The notes under the pieces: generated by a model
The model's input: only the letters and a program-made list of their open reading frames with translations
Database searches by the model: none
What the model was told of the DNA's origin: nothing
Made by a program: the position numbers and the translations under genes
Shown: positions 31,401 through 45,128 of the stretch, one piece after another
How the letters are laid out: each line of letters starts with the position of its first letter
How positions within the stretch are numbered: position 1 is the first letter of the stretch
Source of the DNA: Rhynchonema sp. JSB1_4
Lineage: Eukaryota > Nematoda > Chromadorea > Monhysterida > Xyalidae
Length of the DNA: 64,000 bases
Direction: 5' to 3'
Assembly: GCA_030248065.1 (NCBI GenBank)
Contig: JASAMV010009050.1
Location: forward strand, 1-64,000

Positions 31401-33484
31401 CTGTGCCCCCTCCCTTTTAGTGCTGCTACGCGCACGCTGCTTGGCTCACCCTTTCTCTGTCTCTCTCTCTTTCTCGCCTCACATTTTCTGTCTTCCCTTC
31501 ATGTCGTGTCGGTGGCGGGCGGTAAATCGGTTTAGCCCTGGCTTCCGTCCGATGCTGCTAGCTGCTTGCTGCTTTGTGTCATATTCTGAACTGGTGGATC
31601 GGTCTCTCCATGGGTCTGGTGTTGGTCTTGGTTACCCAATGATCTAGCGCCCAGCCCAGGCACAACCGCTTATCTTCGAGGCCGCCGAAAATATAATGAA
31701 TGTTTGTGATTCCATAATTTTGTTATCTCAGTTCTGCGATCATCAAAGCAATCTTCAAACTCTGTTTGCCAGTTTTACGACTGGCAAGTTACAAATGTAT
31801 TGAATCATTGACACAACATTCCGACCATTTTTTTCAAAGCGTTGCCTTGCGTTTGGCGTGCTTCCTCCAGAGCATTACCCACGTTCGGGCGTTGTTTTAT
31901 CTCATTTTTTGCATGCAGCAGATGTTGTTTTTCCAACAGGTCTAGTCGAATATATGACCACCGGTTTAGAATCAAGCCGCATTTCAATGAAAACTACGCG
32001 GACGAGACAAACGGTGTTCACACCTGTACAAACAAATTCGCCAAGTTTTGTTCATCTCCAAGCTATGACTGTGACACCCGCAGTCCATGAAACATCATCA
32101 GACCGACTGTCTCTTTGTGACTCCGTGGTACATGTCGGTATGTGTATATACTACGAGTGCCATTTGAAAGTGGTCGTAATTTGTGACATTATTGTTTTGC
32201 GGCATCGCGGTGTTTGCGCTTGTGCATTATCGTTCCCGTTCTTCCTACACATTGATTGTACGCAACGTCTGAGTGTGAGAGCTGAGCACCTCTACTGGTC
32301 GGGCTGGGGCAGCTGCCAGCAGTCGACTATATTATGTGCGCACTGTACATATGTACGTATGGCTGCTTTGTAGAGCTGTGGCGGGCTTTGGGTGTTCGAC
32401 AGCTTACACTATACGCCTGACGCTGTATAATACCGCTGCCAAGTCGCTACTATATGGCTGATGTGAACGAGAAAATTTAAGCTGTACCCTTCAAACCAAC
32501 CAACCACTGCTCTCTGCTGCTTGGAAGCGCGCGACTTGTTTGTTTCGATAACAAATAATCGTCTGCGCCCGACCCGGTCCGCCAAACAAAGTTCACGATC
32601 AAACGCTGGAGCACAGTATGTGTTCTTGTTGTTGTTGTTGCTGTATATCTTCTTTATGTGCAGCTATAGGGTGGTTGCTCAATTTATTGTCGTTATGATA
32701 ACTTCACCGAAACCGTGCATGCCTGCACCAAAGATTATGGAACGCTTCGTTTTCGAACATTTTATACTTGAACACCTGTTGATTTGATAATATAATTTAT
32801 AAAAGTTCAGAGCGCGACAAACGTCATTGAGCCTTTGTTTTATGGTATGGTAAGTAGCGCCGCACCATAGTTGATCTATGCTTTCTCATAGTTTGCTTGT
32901 GCAAACAGGCGACATGCAGACGTAATACATTTGTGCTTATCTGCAATTTTGATTGAGTGTAAGTACATCAGCAACAGCCGTATACACACAGCACACGCGC
33001 AATGGGGCGGTATTATCTATCCTATCGCGCACCGGCTGCAATCTACGTTTATGTACGTGTACATGTACATTCACAGTTGGTTGTGCATTTAACCAGATGT
33101 TGCAGGCACGTCTGTCGACGCACTCTGTGTGTGCACTTTCAAAAAGCCAATATGATTTATACGACCGCGTCAGTGTCTACGTGTGTGCGTATGTGCCCTC
33201 CCCGTATTTGTGTGTGTGTGCGTATACGATTAGGTCGGACATCAACCACAACTTGCTCTTTGCTCACTCGAAAATGTGTTCATAGTCCTCGGGGCCCCGG
33301 CCCGAACGGAACCCGGCCTCGCGAAATTTGTTGCCATCAAAATACAGCGCATTCGTTTACGATCCATACGGAGAGGCTCCCGTTTAGATGATATGGCTTT
33401 ATGATTATTGTTGCGTTTGTTTGAGTGAACCAAGTGGGTGTTGCTCTTCACTGACATGTTTATCATATACAGGTTGTCTTGCAG
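28421..33484. other. Intergenic region before the scribbler-type gene
   Basis: No gene recognised. It contains simple repeats (GTAT units near 29085-29103, a CA tract near 31281-31302). The end has two AG acceptors, TATACAG (33466-33472) and TCTTGCAG (33477-33484), suggesting that an upstream non-coding exon of the next gene lies somewhere in this stretch. Confidence 0.45.
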
Positions 33485-33513
33485 AAAATTTGGCACCACA
33501 AATTTGAAACATT

Positions 33514-36500
33514 ATGGAAACGGATGACTCAGGCAGTCCGACTAAACGGTCGACTTCCAACAACGACAACAACAACGAACCAGATTTGGATTCGAGCAGT
33601 GATCAACTCGTGATCGATATGCCGAATGAATCGGACAAACCGATCGTGTCGTCGGGTGTGTTTGTTTGTGCGGAGGAATTTTTGTTCGAAAAATTTTCAA
33701 GAGAAAAACTAATAATTGGCCGAGAAAATACTTTGCAGACGACGCTGAAGATGGCGAAATTCGGGACACCGACGAGGGCCCGAGCACCGCTGACAGCGCG
33801 ACCACACCAACGGCTGCTGTGGTGAAGACTGAAGAGACGGATGTGAAACCACCGGCTTTGCTGGCGACAGCTGCAGCCGAAGCGGTTATGAAACAGGAGC
33901 CAAGCACATCATCGCAACCTGCGACGGTGGTCAAAACGGAGCGGGACCTTCTGGCACCGAAACTGCCCACCAACAGCACGCCGAAAACGACGCCGAACAA
34001 GAACACTGGTGGCACCGGCACTCCCAAATCTGGCCGCGGTGGCACCAACAATTGCAAATCGAGACTGACGCCCAAGGCGACGCAACAACAAACCAAAACG
34101 CCACCGCCGCCGCCCGCTGCTCGCAGATCGCACAAGAAACGACAGGCGAATCGGAGTGTCAGAGACGAGCCGGACATGAAGATTGCACGAACCAGCACTG
34201 TACAGGTACGTGCGCGCTACACGACGACGCTACAGTCGTGCTTGTTTATATTGGTGGGGGCCTCGGTTTGATAAAGTTTTGTTCGAAATGCGATTTTTTT
34301 AAAATGCGTGGGTGTTGTGTTTGGGAATCTCAAATCAGTATGTACTAACAACCACAGGCACACAATGTCAGCACTCTGCGTGTAAGAAAGAAAAATGCGT
34401 AAAATCATTCCATTGAAAAGTCAAGTCGGTACAGTAATGTCATGGTGTCACATTATAGTGGCCGCGTTTGTGTGTGTGTCAGATTGACTCCCATGAACAC
34501 GTGTTGTACATGCACACAGGCTGTCAGGCCCGCACCGATTTTCACCTATCCATCACCCGCAAATTAACATCAATGCCTCTTTCTCTTTCTGTCCGTTTTT
34601 GTCTCGCTGTGTGTATGTACAATAGTCACGCACATCGTTTTCACATGTTCATAAACTGCTGCATGTGGTACCGAACATACGCACGCATGAGATGCTGATT
34701 GCAGTTAGTAATGCTCGTATGTGTATCATACCAGACCACACAGTGTCACCAGCTTATCGGGAGGGGGCACAGGGGCCTGGGCCCCCGTTTCATCAAAGTG
34801 GCCCCTGAAGGTGGGGCCACGGCCACCATTTCGGAAAGAAGGAAAAAGGACCCCCAAATCGCTAGATTTTCACTCTAATACACTTCACAAAAATCGCTCG
34901 CTTCGCGCGTCATCATCAGATACACCCATTTCCATGAAGTTTGGCTGTCGCTCGACGAAAAGTGCAAAAATTTTCGGGCGTTTGTTCGCTATTCGGCTTA
35001 GGTCGCCCAATTATGAACAACTTGGATAAAAACGACTTTGAAAAATCTAACATGCAACAGATTAAAATGACTCTTGAATTTGCCCCCCCTTGGCAGAAAG
35101 CTGGATCCGCCACTACCCTGTGTGTATGTACATATATCATAGTGGGACAGTGTTTGTTTAGTGTACATGTGTGTGTTCGGAGGGGGCTTTTGCAGCACGA
35201 TTCTGCGATTGGATCAGTTTTGGCTTGTTTCAAATAGAAAAGGGGGTATTTCTGATATTGTGACACAGTCCATTCTTGTAAGGTACGTATATCACACGTG
35301 ATACGTGAGGCACACGCAGCTGTGAAACATAATTTAAGCTGTGTATGTATGTACGTGCTAATTCGCCAGTTTTGCGCCTGATGCGCGACAGTGCACAATT
35401 TCGAGTTTGGTCCTGCTCATACCTGGCGCGCGTTATCGTCACAGTTAAATGCCTTTAGGTAAGGTAATCATTCACCCTACACACAGCCGCACAATTAAGA
35501 ATCAGATAGTGGTGTTGCTGTTTCTTCAAATATTGCCATGTCAGCGATTGCATCGGGTTCCGATCTTCAGTGGAGCAAGCGCAAAAAACATCCGCGCGCT
35601 GGCTTGCTGGTGTGTGCGACACACGTCAAATATCCCCGCGGTGGCGCAGTATCTCTGATAAGATGAGTCTCTACAGTGTGTGACGCGCTGTGTCCGTTTA
35701 GGTCTGTGTGGCTGGTGTTATCTAACGCGCAGTCAGTGTGTGTGTGTGTGTATGTGGGTGCAGTATGTTCTTACTCTGTGGTGATTGACCAGCTTCGTCA
35801 GCGACCTTGAGTTATTTCGTTTTCGTCATTATAGTGGTTATGTCGTCTTTGGATCGCAGACTACACGACAGTCGTGTGTGACTGACTGAGTATACAGCCC
35901 GAACACACTCAATATGAATACCTACATATGGTTTACAGTCTGTACGTGGGCAAAATGCACAAAAGGAGTCACTACCTATGTATGTATGAACGTGGGGCGT
36001 GTGGGTGCTGTAAAAGTCACACACGCACGCAACTCCGCCGATGTCCGCTGAGTCCACAAGCCCTGTTGTTTGCCTCAAGTGACGCATAATAATACGGCCT
36101 TTCATGCTTTGTTCAATATTTAATGATTTAGCTTGATGATATGGTGTTTCGCTCCATAATTGCTGTCCATCTACCAGAAAATGGCGGGCGGGGGGGGCAT
36201 AAACTTATGATCGCATCGTCTTCTTGCAGTAGTACATAAATTTATCTCGGTGATTTTTCGACAACGGTCATAATGCCAACAAAAATGTATGCACAGCCAC
36301 AACAACAAAGCAGCAAACAAACAAACACCGGCAGTGGGTAACTGTAGCTGACGGCTGTTAAATAAATGTGCGTATATGTACACGAACGAAACCGCCTCTC
36401 GTCTCGCGGACTGAGAGCCCAAACCGGCACGACAAAAAGCGTCGCTGCGCCGTACAATGCATACATGTGTAGGTATGTAGGTATAACGGTACATGTGCGT

Positions 36501-39500
36501 TTTTGCGTTTAGGGGCGTTCTGACTGGCCGGTTGATGGTTTTTTCTTCAGTAAATTCAAACGACCCGTTGGTTGACCCGTTTAGTGTTTCGTTTGACGAG
36601 CGCTGTTTCTGGTTGTGCTGCTGCGGTGGATGAGCTGATATACTGCGTTTGTCAGATGTTTTGGCAGTTTTTCGCGTCGCGCGGCAATTATTGCGACGCT
36701 AAATTGTGGCGCACGATGTTTTATGAACAACCGGCCGAGCCTTCCTTGCTGACCCTCTGGCAGCCAATTTGGGTCTGCGCGTCTTTTCAGGCGATGTTGC
36801 TTGCTGGCACATGAACACGATAATATGAACGCTGCAAATACATGACGTTTGGATCTAAATTGTCTCACTCTCTTCCCGAGCAATAATTCACCCTCGCTAA
36901 TACTGATGTGGTCGACCCACATCGTCGGCACTGGGCATCGACGCAATGCTAGCAATGAGAGTAAAGGCCTAACTATACTTCGTTCTCTCAGAGAACAAAG
37001 AACAAATTCTCGCGCGCTGATTGGCTGTTGAACAAACGTGGACCAATCAGCGCGCAGTTTTTTTTTTTCCTCGAGAAAAAATAATAGTTATACATATTGC
37101 GTCGACGTCAAGCGTAGACGACGTGCGTTGACGACATTAGTATAAGCACCAAACACGTTGATGCTGTGATTGTCTGTCACGTTGCAGTACGCGGCTATGT
37201 ATGTTGGTAAATCAGTCTTTGATGTCCAAATATATGTAAATAATTTGATTGCGACGTATGCATTTTTTTGCAATGGTTGTCAGAAGAGTAGCAAAAATAG
37301 GGGAGCGGTTTGTGTCCTGCATATGTAATATTATGCGAGATATGTTATAATGGTGTAAATCCTTCGACTTTGGATTAGATCTGCTCGTTTTGACGGCAAA
37401 TATGGTATGTGTGTGTACGTTTTGATATGGTGATAAGATACACATGTCAAACAAGAGACCAAAAAATGAGCGTAGTCAATGAGCGTAATCAGTGTAATCA
37501 ATGCGGTTGACTATGGAGACCTCGTCAGTCAGTCAAAAAAATGAAACAGGAAACAAAGAAAATACCACGCAACCTCTGCAGTAGCGTTGTCATCAAGTCA
37601 TCACAGCGACGAAAATGCCAATGGTGGAATAGTGTGAGCTTGATCAAATCTTAGGTCCATATCAACATATACATACGTACGTAGTACTCTTCTCATGTGA
37701 TGCCCGCAGTCGCACACGATTTTTTCATATAACCCGCTGTTTTTATATCCGATCACTTTTCCACCACTGTTTTGCCCTGCATGATGTACCCCTGTGTGCC
37801 TGCCCGTGAGCATTACGTATGAATAATCATTCAAACATAATGGGCCTTTGGCCATGAGCGTGCGAGTGTTTGAAAGAAATAATAAGTCGTGCTGCAGAGA
37901 GGGCCGAATTCTTTGCATTTGTGAGCGAATGTGTGCGAAATAAAGATGAATAGCATAAATAGCCATGTAACAGATGGTGTTTTTTCTCGATTATTATAAA
38001 TGTGTATAGGTGGGAGAGGGAATCATACGTTTGGCTATGTACAGCACCTAAATACGCTGGTGCATATAAGCGTAAACAATTTATTTGACACCATTGCTCT
38101 ATATGACATTTCATTATGACACACATCATCAAACAAATTATAGGATGGGTGGACACCGTGAAAATCTCGCCGAGGTTTCCAAAAAGAACAACATGTCAAT
38201 AATTGTCATTTCAGCGTCGCGAGGCAGGCACATGGGTCCGATCAGTGGCAACTGAGGTCGATACCGAGTCACTCGGTCCGTGTGAACCCGGCACACATGT
38301 TAATTTGGACGGGGTCGTCTGGAATGAAACACCTGCCGGTTTGTTTTTGTCTTATTCCATGTTGTTTCTTTGAGTGTACGACGATACATGGTATTGGGCA
38401 CAAGTGTGCTTCGGTGGGTTAGCAAGAGCCGCGTGTTTCTACCGAACAATTCAAACCATTCGGGCTGGAACATTCAACTTTATCATTCACACACACTGCG
38501 GCGGTCCGTGCTGCGGTCGCCCATCCCTCAGGGTGGTCTTTCAGTCGGTCATTCGATTTGAAAGAAGTTGGGTGCCTCTCAACTTATGTCAAAATACGTG
38601 TATAGTCAAGATGGAGTGCCAAAAGTCCGGCACCCGAGAACACAGCACCTAAACAAAGGTGCCGTTTTGTCATTGTTGTAAAGTTTTTTATTGTCGCTCG
38701 GTTCTGGCCGGTTTGTAATCATTCGCGGCTGTTAGCGCGTCTCACTGTGCGCGCGCGAACTGGCTTTGACGTGTGTCGAAAGCGAAAGAAAGTTGATACC
38801 CGGATCTGTCATCCACTCCACGGGTTGTGGGCACAACCAAACTTTGCATTTTGAGGCTGATGTTTGTTTTGGTTGCTGAAATATTTTGAAAGCCAGGGAA
38901 TGCAAGGAAATTATGAACACAAATGAATCAAAACTCCATTCATAACATGTTTTTTCCAGGTATCTTGGTTGTGAACGTTACGTGGCGTGGCAAGTCCTAC
39001 GTTGGAACGTTGCTCGATTGCACGCGATACGATTGGGCGCCACCCAGGTTGGATTCTAAAGCCAGGATTTTCTCTCTTTTCTTTTCAATTTTGTTCGTGT
39101 GTTCGTCTGTCAAAGGTATTCACAATGAATCGCACACGCATGCTTTTGTGTGTCATTATAATTTTCTTGTGTGCACTTGTTGTATACCTGCACAGTCTGA
39201 TCTGACCTTGGCATGGGTTGTGTACGCTCTCACAAAACCACAATTGAAAAAAATAAATGCAATCGGAATGTATAGTGACATAGTACAAGTGCGTTTAGGC
39301 GGCGTACGCAGACAAATAACTTTTACCGCATACTCGGCTGCGGAACGTTGCGAGTTTCTTTTTGTACGCATACATTTTCGAGTCACGCGCAACCACAGCA
39401 GCAGCATTTTTATACGTCTTGACTTGGTCGGTGGGAAAAAATATTGCGCGGTGATTTTCACGAAAGGAAACGCGATCGCACTCAGTGTACACCGTTTTAC

Positions 39501-42500
39501 TACATAGTTAGGGCAGCAGGCAGTCAGCCAAGGACCAGACGTGCACTGGAAGAGGGTCGGTTAGATTTGAACATCGGATCGGTCATAAAACGTGTGGTGT
39601 TCGGTTGTTGTTTTATGAGCCGTTCCAACGTTTTTACGACGCAGTGCGCGCCAAAGCGACACAAAACACCTGTGCGAAAGGTTTTTATGAAAAATTACAT
39701 CATTAAGATTGTTTTAATGACGGTGACATACGAAATAGGGTTTAGTACACGACACATGACACGAAATTACATTATTCTCATCTTGCCTTTTGCTCGTAAA
39801 CTCGTTTGGGATGTCAATGAGGGAACTTCGAACTTGGCAATAGTTGGGGAACAAAAGTTGGCGTGGGTTACTGATAAGACGGGCACTAAAAAGTAAACTA
39901 AACAAATTTCTGCTATCTTTGGCCATCAAGATCAAAGTTAGTGGAGAATGCCAAATAAGTCCCCTGCCTGTGGACTTATTCGAAATATTGTTGCAAAACG
40001 AAATTCCGTGCAAGGCTCCTCCTCGAATAGTCAGAGAACTTGTTTTTCTTGATCTTGAAGTTTCATAGGACACGGAAAAACCTTTCACCAAATAAGCCCC
40101 TGGGCCTTATTCAGAAAATTTCCGAATGAGCCCCCACTGCAGGAGCTATGCGGGACGAGACTTTTTTGGCATTCTCCGGTAGGATCCCTAGGTTGCAGCT
40201 TGCATTGATAAGTCTGTGCATTCAGTACATCACTGTTCGTTGCCGTACACAGCCCCCGTTAAACGCAGCAAGCAAGCAAGCACAATTAAAGAACAGCCAC
40301 ACAAAGGGTAGCTTATTTAAAATAAAAACTCCTTGCAGATTATGCGAGTCGCCGTTTCTCGAGCTAACGCCGGCGAAGGGTCGCAGCGGCAAACGCGGTG
40401 GTCGCGGCGGCCCGAGTACGCAGCAGAGTGGCACGTCCACACAGAACAGCAACAGTTCGAGTCTGGAGCTGAGACGGTGCAACAGCTCGACCAGTGCAAT
40501 CAGCGCGCTCAGTCAGAAAGCAGCAAGGTCGAGCAAACTCAGCATTAACATACCTGGTCAGTTGCTAATGGGGAGGACGTGTTTGTTAGGCTGAAAATGG
40601 GAGTGGGATAATCGTATTATGGCATCGCTTCAAGACTCGGTAAAACCTGACATATACAACCTGCAGATCACCGGACATCGAAGTGATTCGACCTGATGAC
40701 GGGCGAACTTTCTGGATTGTGCAGTGCATGTGAAAAATACTCTGGAAAGCATTGTCAGAGCACTACATATTCGAGTCCAAAATGTTATTTCAGCCAACGG
40801 TCACCAGAACAACAACGTCAACGATGACGACGACAGCAGTCAGTCGGGTTGCAATTCGGCATCGGCCATCAGCGAGTCGATACTCGAACCCATGTCACCC
40901 GTCCTGCAACAATGTCCCTGCTCGTCGTGCAACAAACAGTTCGCCAGCTCCGTCGCGCTCAAATTCCATCAGAACTCGGCGCATCGCCCCGCCACGCCGC
41001 CGGAACCGGAATCCAGGAAGTTCACTGTCGGCACTGGCGCTTCGACCAGCAAACGATCGCCGCGAAGTGCGCGAGGGTCGCCGAGGAGAGCGCACGGCGA
41101 CGCGGGCAAGGGAGAGCAGAAACTATCGCCCGAGGAGAAAGAGAGCCTTCAACGATTGTTCGCCGTCGTGGACTCGAATGGTGCACGGATAGCGCCCAAA
41201 TTGGAGCATCCGTCGCCGACGGGCGCCAAGAAGGACAAAGGCGATCCCCATGAACGCAGCACCGCCTCGCGCTCACCCGGCGCCTATTCCGATATCAGGT
41301 CTGAGCTGGTTTTCGGTTATGTTCGTTGTTTTCTTGTTGAAAAAATATATTTTTCTCAACTTACGCATATATTGAAGCGATGACGCGGCGCCCGTACTTG
41401 AGAAAGAGGTGCCCACACCATCCCTCAATCGAAGCACGCCCGGCACGAGTACGAGTACGAGTGTCATGAAACCATCGACGAGCAGCGGCGTGGTCGCCAC
41501 CAAGAGTGTGGCCGTCGTACAGCCGCAACAGTCGAGCGGCACGCGTCACACGCCGCCGGTGGCACCACCCGGTGCTTGTGCTGGCTCGGACATGTCAAAG
41601 GCGCATCATGGAGATGGCGATCATCATGCGTCAGGTATGTGCACGCGTTAATGCGGCTTAATTGGCTATATTGTCGCCGATTAAAGGGTGTGTCGAACGT
41701 CAGGGTGTCAAATGGGGTGTTTGGACTTGGCGACTTTAAAACATGTGATGCGATCGATTCTCGGCTGGAGGAAATTTGTGCGCACTATTCAAAATCGTCC
41801 TAGCCAACTTTCAGGTGCGGCAATGTCGCCTCGCATAGTGGGCAAGCACGGGGAAGGCACCGACACAATGGGCAAGCCGTCACCACAACAGCCGCAACAC
41901 TCGGTGGTATCCAGTGGTCATATAATGGGCATGCCCCGAGTGTCGATGACCCCCATCATGGCACACCCACCGCCACCGGCAAATCACTCGCCTTTTGGCC
42001 CACCGACGTTTATGCCGCCCAGTTTCATGCCTTATGGTTGGTTCACCGAACACAGGTGTACCTACTTTGGATTTGATATTCATAGATTGGGATTTTTGTT
42101 AGTTATTGTGTCTTGTTATCATACCCATCGATGGTCTTCTGCCAGCACTGTACATACGTAGGTATATATGTATGTACATGATGTAAAGTCTACCTTGTTT
42201 TATGGTCACATGATCGTGATCATTTTCGATCAAGCACAAAGAAATAAACTCTGGCGGGACTTTATTATTTATTATTATTTAAGGTTTTATCGGGGAACAA
42301 ATCGTTGAAAATATCCACTTGAGTGTTCCACAAAAAGAGTGTCATCAATAACGCATACATGTACATATATCGGCCTTTTAATATTACGAGATAATGTTTT
42401 GTCCAATTTCCATACCAGGTTCGATGCCAGCGATGATCATGCCGATGATGCCGCAGCCGTCGAGTCTGTCCGCGGCGGCGGGCCCATCCTCCTCAGTCGT

Positions 42501-43076
42501 GTCCACGTCCTCCCAAGCGTCCGCTTCGCCGCAATCAGTCGGCAGCGCGCAATCACAACACAAAATCCACGAACTCAAATGCTCGACGTCGATCAGCACG
42601 CAAACGTCGACGCACAACAGCAAACCGACGAGGACCGACACACCGCCCGTCCAGCGACATGTGCACATGCACCAGCACATGCCCTATTTCGCCTCGCCAC
42701 ACCATCACGCGTTCCCGGCCGATCAATACGGTTCGTTGATTATGTTGTTTCATCTTACGGTCTAATTCTCGAAAAGCGACCCAAAGATTGCACGATTTTC
42801 TAGGGTCTTCGCGTGCAAGATCAGGGCAAGACGCAATGTCCGGTTTTCGAACGGAGGAACTTTTCTTTTTCGAACATCCGTTCTGAAACGGGACCTACGG
42901 CTTGCCCTGATCTTCCAAGGAGACTCACAACTCTTATAATCTTTGGGTTGCTATAGTCGAGTATTTGGAAAAATTGTATTCTAACCAACAGCTTTATTCC
43001 TGAAGAAATTCCAGCTGCGCTATCGGTTCTTGCCAGCCAGCAAGCTGCTATGAACAACATGCAGCAACCGAAATAA
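33514..43076 (+). CDS. ZNF608/ZNF609/scribbler-type nuclear regulator, 10 exons
   Basis: It is homologous to vertebrate ZNF608/ZNF609 and Drosophila scribbler/brakeless, nuclear proteins that act in transcriptional control. Exons: 33514-33655, 33739-34205, 38215-38338, 38960-39047, 40339-40556, 40794-41298, 41378-41634, 41815-42036, 42419-42730, 43006-43076 (801 aa). The family signature spans exons 3-5: [20 protein letters not shown], then [18 protein letters not shown] and [12 protein letters not shown]. One C2H2 finger (C389, C392, H405, H410: [18 protein letters not shown]) lies in exon 6. The family C-terminus is recognisable ([11 protein letters not shown], then [15 protein letters not shown]). 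The rest is Ser/Thr/Pro-rich and probably disordered. The start ATG is directly preceded by TTTGAAACATT. The exon 7 acceptor is a weak AAG. The last exon has a second in-frame acceptor (start 43015). It is much shorter than the vertebrate proteins. Confidence 0.93.
34206..38214 (+). other. Intron 2 of the scribbler-type gene (4.0 kb)
   Basis: It contains a mobile-element-like insert at about 34740-35120 (ends CAGTGTCACCAGC and CCGCCACTACCCTG) with a GC palindrome at 34890-34912. It also holds a perfect 13-base inverted pair GCGCGCTGATTGG / CCAATCAGCGCGC at about 37013-37056 and a TACTAATG-family end at 37106-37147. No exon was recognised. Confidence 0.55.
39952..40177. mobile_element. Miniature inverted-repeat element, intron 4 of the scribbler-type gene
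   Basis: The ends GGAGAATGCCAAA and (complemented) GGAGAATGCCAAA are matching inverted repeats, with AATAAGTCC / GGACTTATT stems inside. It is non-coding. I see no clear target duplication. Confidence 0.6.
42768..42961. mobile_element. Miniature inverted-repeat element, last intron of the scribbler-type gene
   Basis: The ends CTCGAAAAGCGACCCAAAGA and (complemented) CTCGACTATAGCAACCCAAA pair, and internal arms AGATCAGGGCAAG / CTTGCCCTGATCT extend the fold. It fills most of the 275-base intron between exons 9 and 10. Confidence 0.65.
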
Positions 43077-43705
43077 TGGCATGGACATCCTTTACGATTC
43101 GGCGATTTCGTTCTTTCCCGGGAATGTTCTTGTTTGACTGTGTTTGTTTCTTTCTGCGTCTAACAACCTGTATATACATAATTTCCCAACTTTCAATACT
43201 GCCTCTTCCAGCGTGGTGTTCTTTGGTCTGACCGTATAATTTAGAGGAGATAATATTCTGCCGCCTGAATTCTGCCGAGAATCACACTCATACGATTTGG
43301 TGTTTTTTTTTCAAAACCGTGTGTGTGTGTGTAGGTGCGTAGAAACAATTGATTAATAATAATCGGAGCTGGAAACGTAAAATAAGTTCAAACCTGTCGT
43401 TTTGGGTAACAACTCGTGTGCATGGAAGTAATGTGTGAATACGCATGCTGCTGTATTTCTTTCATTTTTGTTCAATAATTATTCTCAATTTGACTTACAC
43501 CAGTTGCTGTACAGGTAGAATTTGTTTTTTGCACTCATACCATAGGTTTTGAATTCTGATTGTAAACTATGTGTGGTTTATATCTTGAACGATTGCCAGC
43601 AATGCACCCACTCTCTGACTCTGCACCTGCGCATTGTCAGATTAGGTACGATTGTGTTATTATTGTAATTATTCGACTGATTTGCGGTTTATACTTTGAA
43701 ATAAA
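43077..43705 (+). other. Probable 3' UTR of the scribbler-type gene
   Basis: Gene-free sequence follows the stop codon; AATAAA at 43700-43705 is the first clear polyadenylation signal. Confidence 0.45.
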
Positions 43706-44439
43706 GACATCCGTCTCTGTTCTCTGTTTAGAACTCTGAAGTACGGAAGGATGGATTAATAATGCCGTAAGAGTGATAAGAAACACGATATGACACAAAG
43801 TAAAAAAAACACGAAAACACCGTCGCTTTGCTGTTGTTCTCAAATGATTTCGAGGTGGAGGTGGATGACATAAAGTTTTTTGATAAGATTTATGCAACAA
43901 AACTTGAATGCACAAACGGATATGATGCCAACGTTTTGAATGGTCAAAAGTAAAAAATAACCAGCGGGACCCGTGCCTGCGGACTGGCCACAGCGCCGCG
44001 CCCGTGCTGTGCCACCCCCCCCCCCCCCGAAGACCCAAAGCTACCCGTGAAAATTGACCCGTCCGCACCTCCGAGGGAGGGGGCCACAGTCACACACACA
44101 CATACGTCTTCATGTTTTAGTATAGATGTGCGTTAGCCTGGTTCACAGGGCCACTGAACGCACACTCGAAAACCAATGTCGATGCCTGTACACACAGCCA
44201 GCTTATGCGTGTGGGCTATGCGGAAAGAGACAAAGATAATGTCCGTCGTTGGTCTTCATGTTTTATTGCCTCTGTTGTCCACAAACAACTGTGCACTGAC
44301 ATCCCAGCTCCACGCTCATGTTCGTTCGTGGCTCTTTCGCATGGCCACAAGAACCCTCGAAACGAACGAAGAAGAAGATACGGTCTCTTCACGTCAAATC
44401 AAAAAATGCAATTGCAAAGATCAAAGACAGAGGTGAGAG

Positions 44440-44580
44440 GTCCCACACCCACAGCACAGCCACAGCCACAATCGGGCCGGGCCGGGCCGCGATTTTGGGC
44501 TTTGTTTTGGCTCGGGCCGGGCCGGATATTTGGAGGGTCGGGCCGGGCCTGCCGAAGCTTCTGAAGTGACTTATTTTACT
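44440..44580. repeat. CGGGCCGGGCC module
   Basis: A GC-rich stretch, AATCGGGCCGGGCCGGGCC, near 44471 is shared with the element that starts at 44903. It is probably a fragment of the same family. Confidence 0.5.
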
Positions 44581-45128
44581 GAAAAAGTGGGGATTTTTTT
44601 GTCAAAAATACTAAAGAGTACTAAAAAAAATACTACATGAAGACCAACTTGGGCCGAGCCAAATGGGACGTGATGGAAGCTTTTCTTTCGCTTAATATTC
44701 CATGGGATGAAATTCTTTCTGAATCAAATAAAATAAAACACACAGCCACGGTGAAAAACGGCTGTATCTTTCGTGGACGCGTGGTCGGTCGGGTGCAGTG
44801 TAGTACTTGGTCAGGGTGTTGACGATAGATAGATTGGGACCCGAAATGTGTTGACGATAGATAGATGACCCAAGTCCGAAATCTGGGGGGGTCGACCCAA
44901 ACCAGAGGTCGCAATCGGGCCGGGTTTGGCCGGCCCGGCCCGGCCCGAGCCCCCAAATCTCCGGCCCGGCCTGGCCCGGCCCGACCCGTACCCCCAAATC
45001 TCCGGCCCGGCCCGGCCCGAACCCCCAAATCTCCGGCCCGGCCCGGCCCGAATTTTTTGGCTCAGATTTTAACCCAATTTTTGTCATAATTTTTGCGATT
45101 TTTTTGAACCTATTTTTTTGGTTGAAAA

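Noticed and set aside
31096..31647. 183-codon open frame in the intergenic region
   Set aside because: It crosses CA and TC simple repeats, has no family resemblance, and its composition matches surrounding non-coding DNA.
31858..32373. 171-codon open frame in the intergenic region
   Set aside because: No recognisable domain, no paired splice signals, and composition like the flanking sequence.
33542..34198. 218-codon open frame on the - strand
   Set aside because: It is antisense to exons 1 and 2 of the scribbler-type gene and their intron; low complexity, a shadow of a GC-rich exon.
38923..39507. 194-codon open frame
   Set aside because: It includes exon 4 of the scribbler-type gene (38960-39047) and reads through the following intron.
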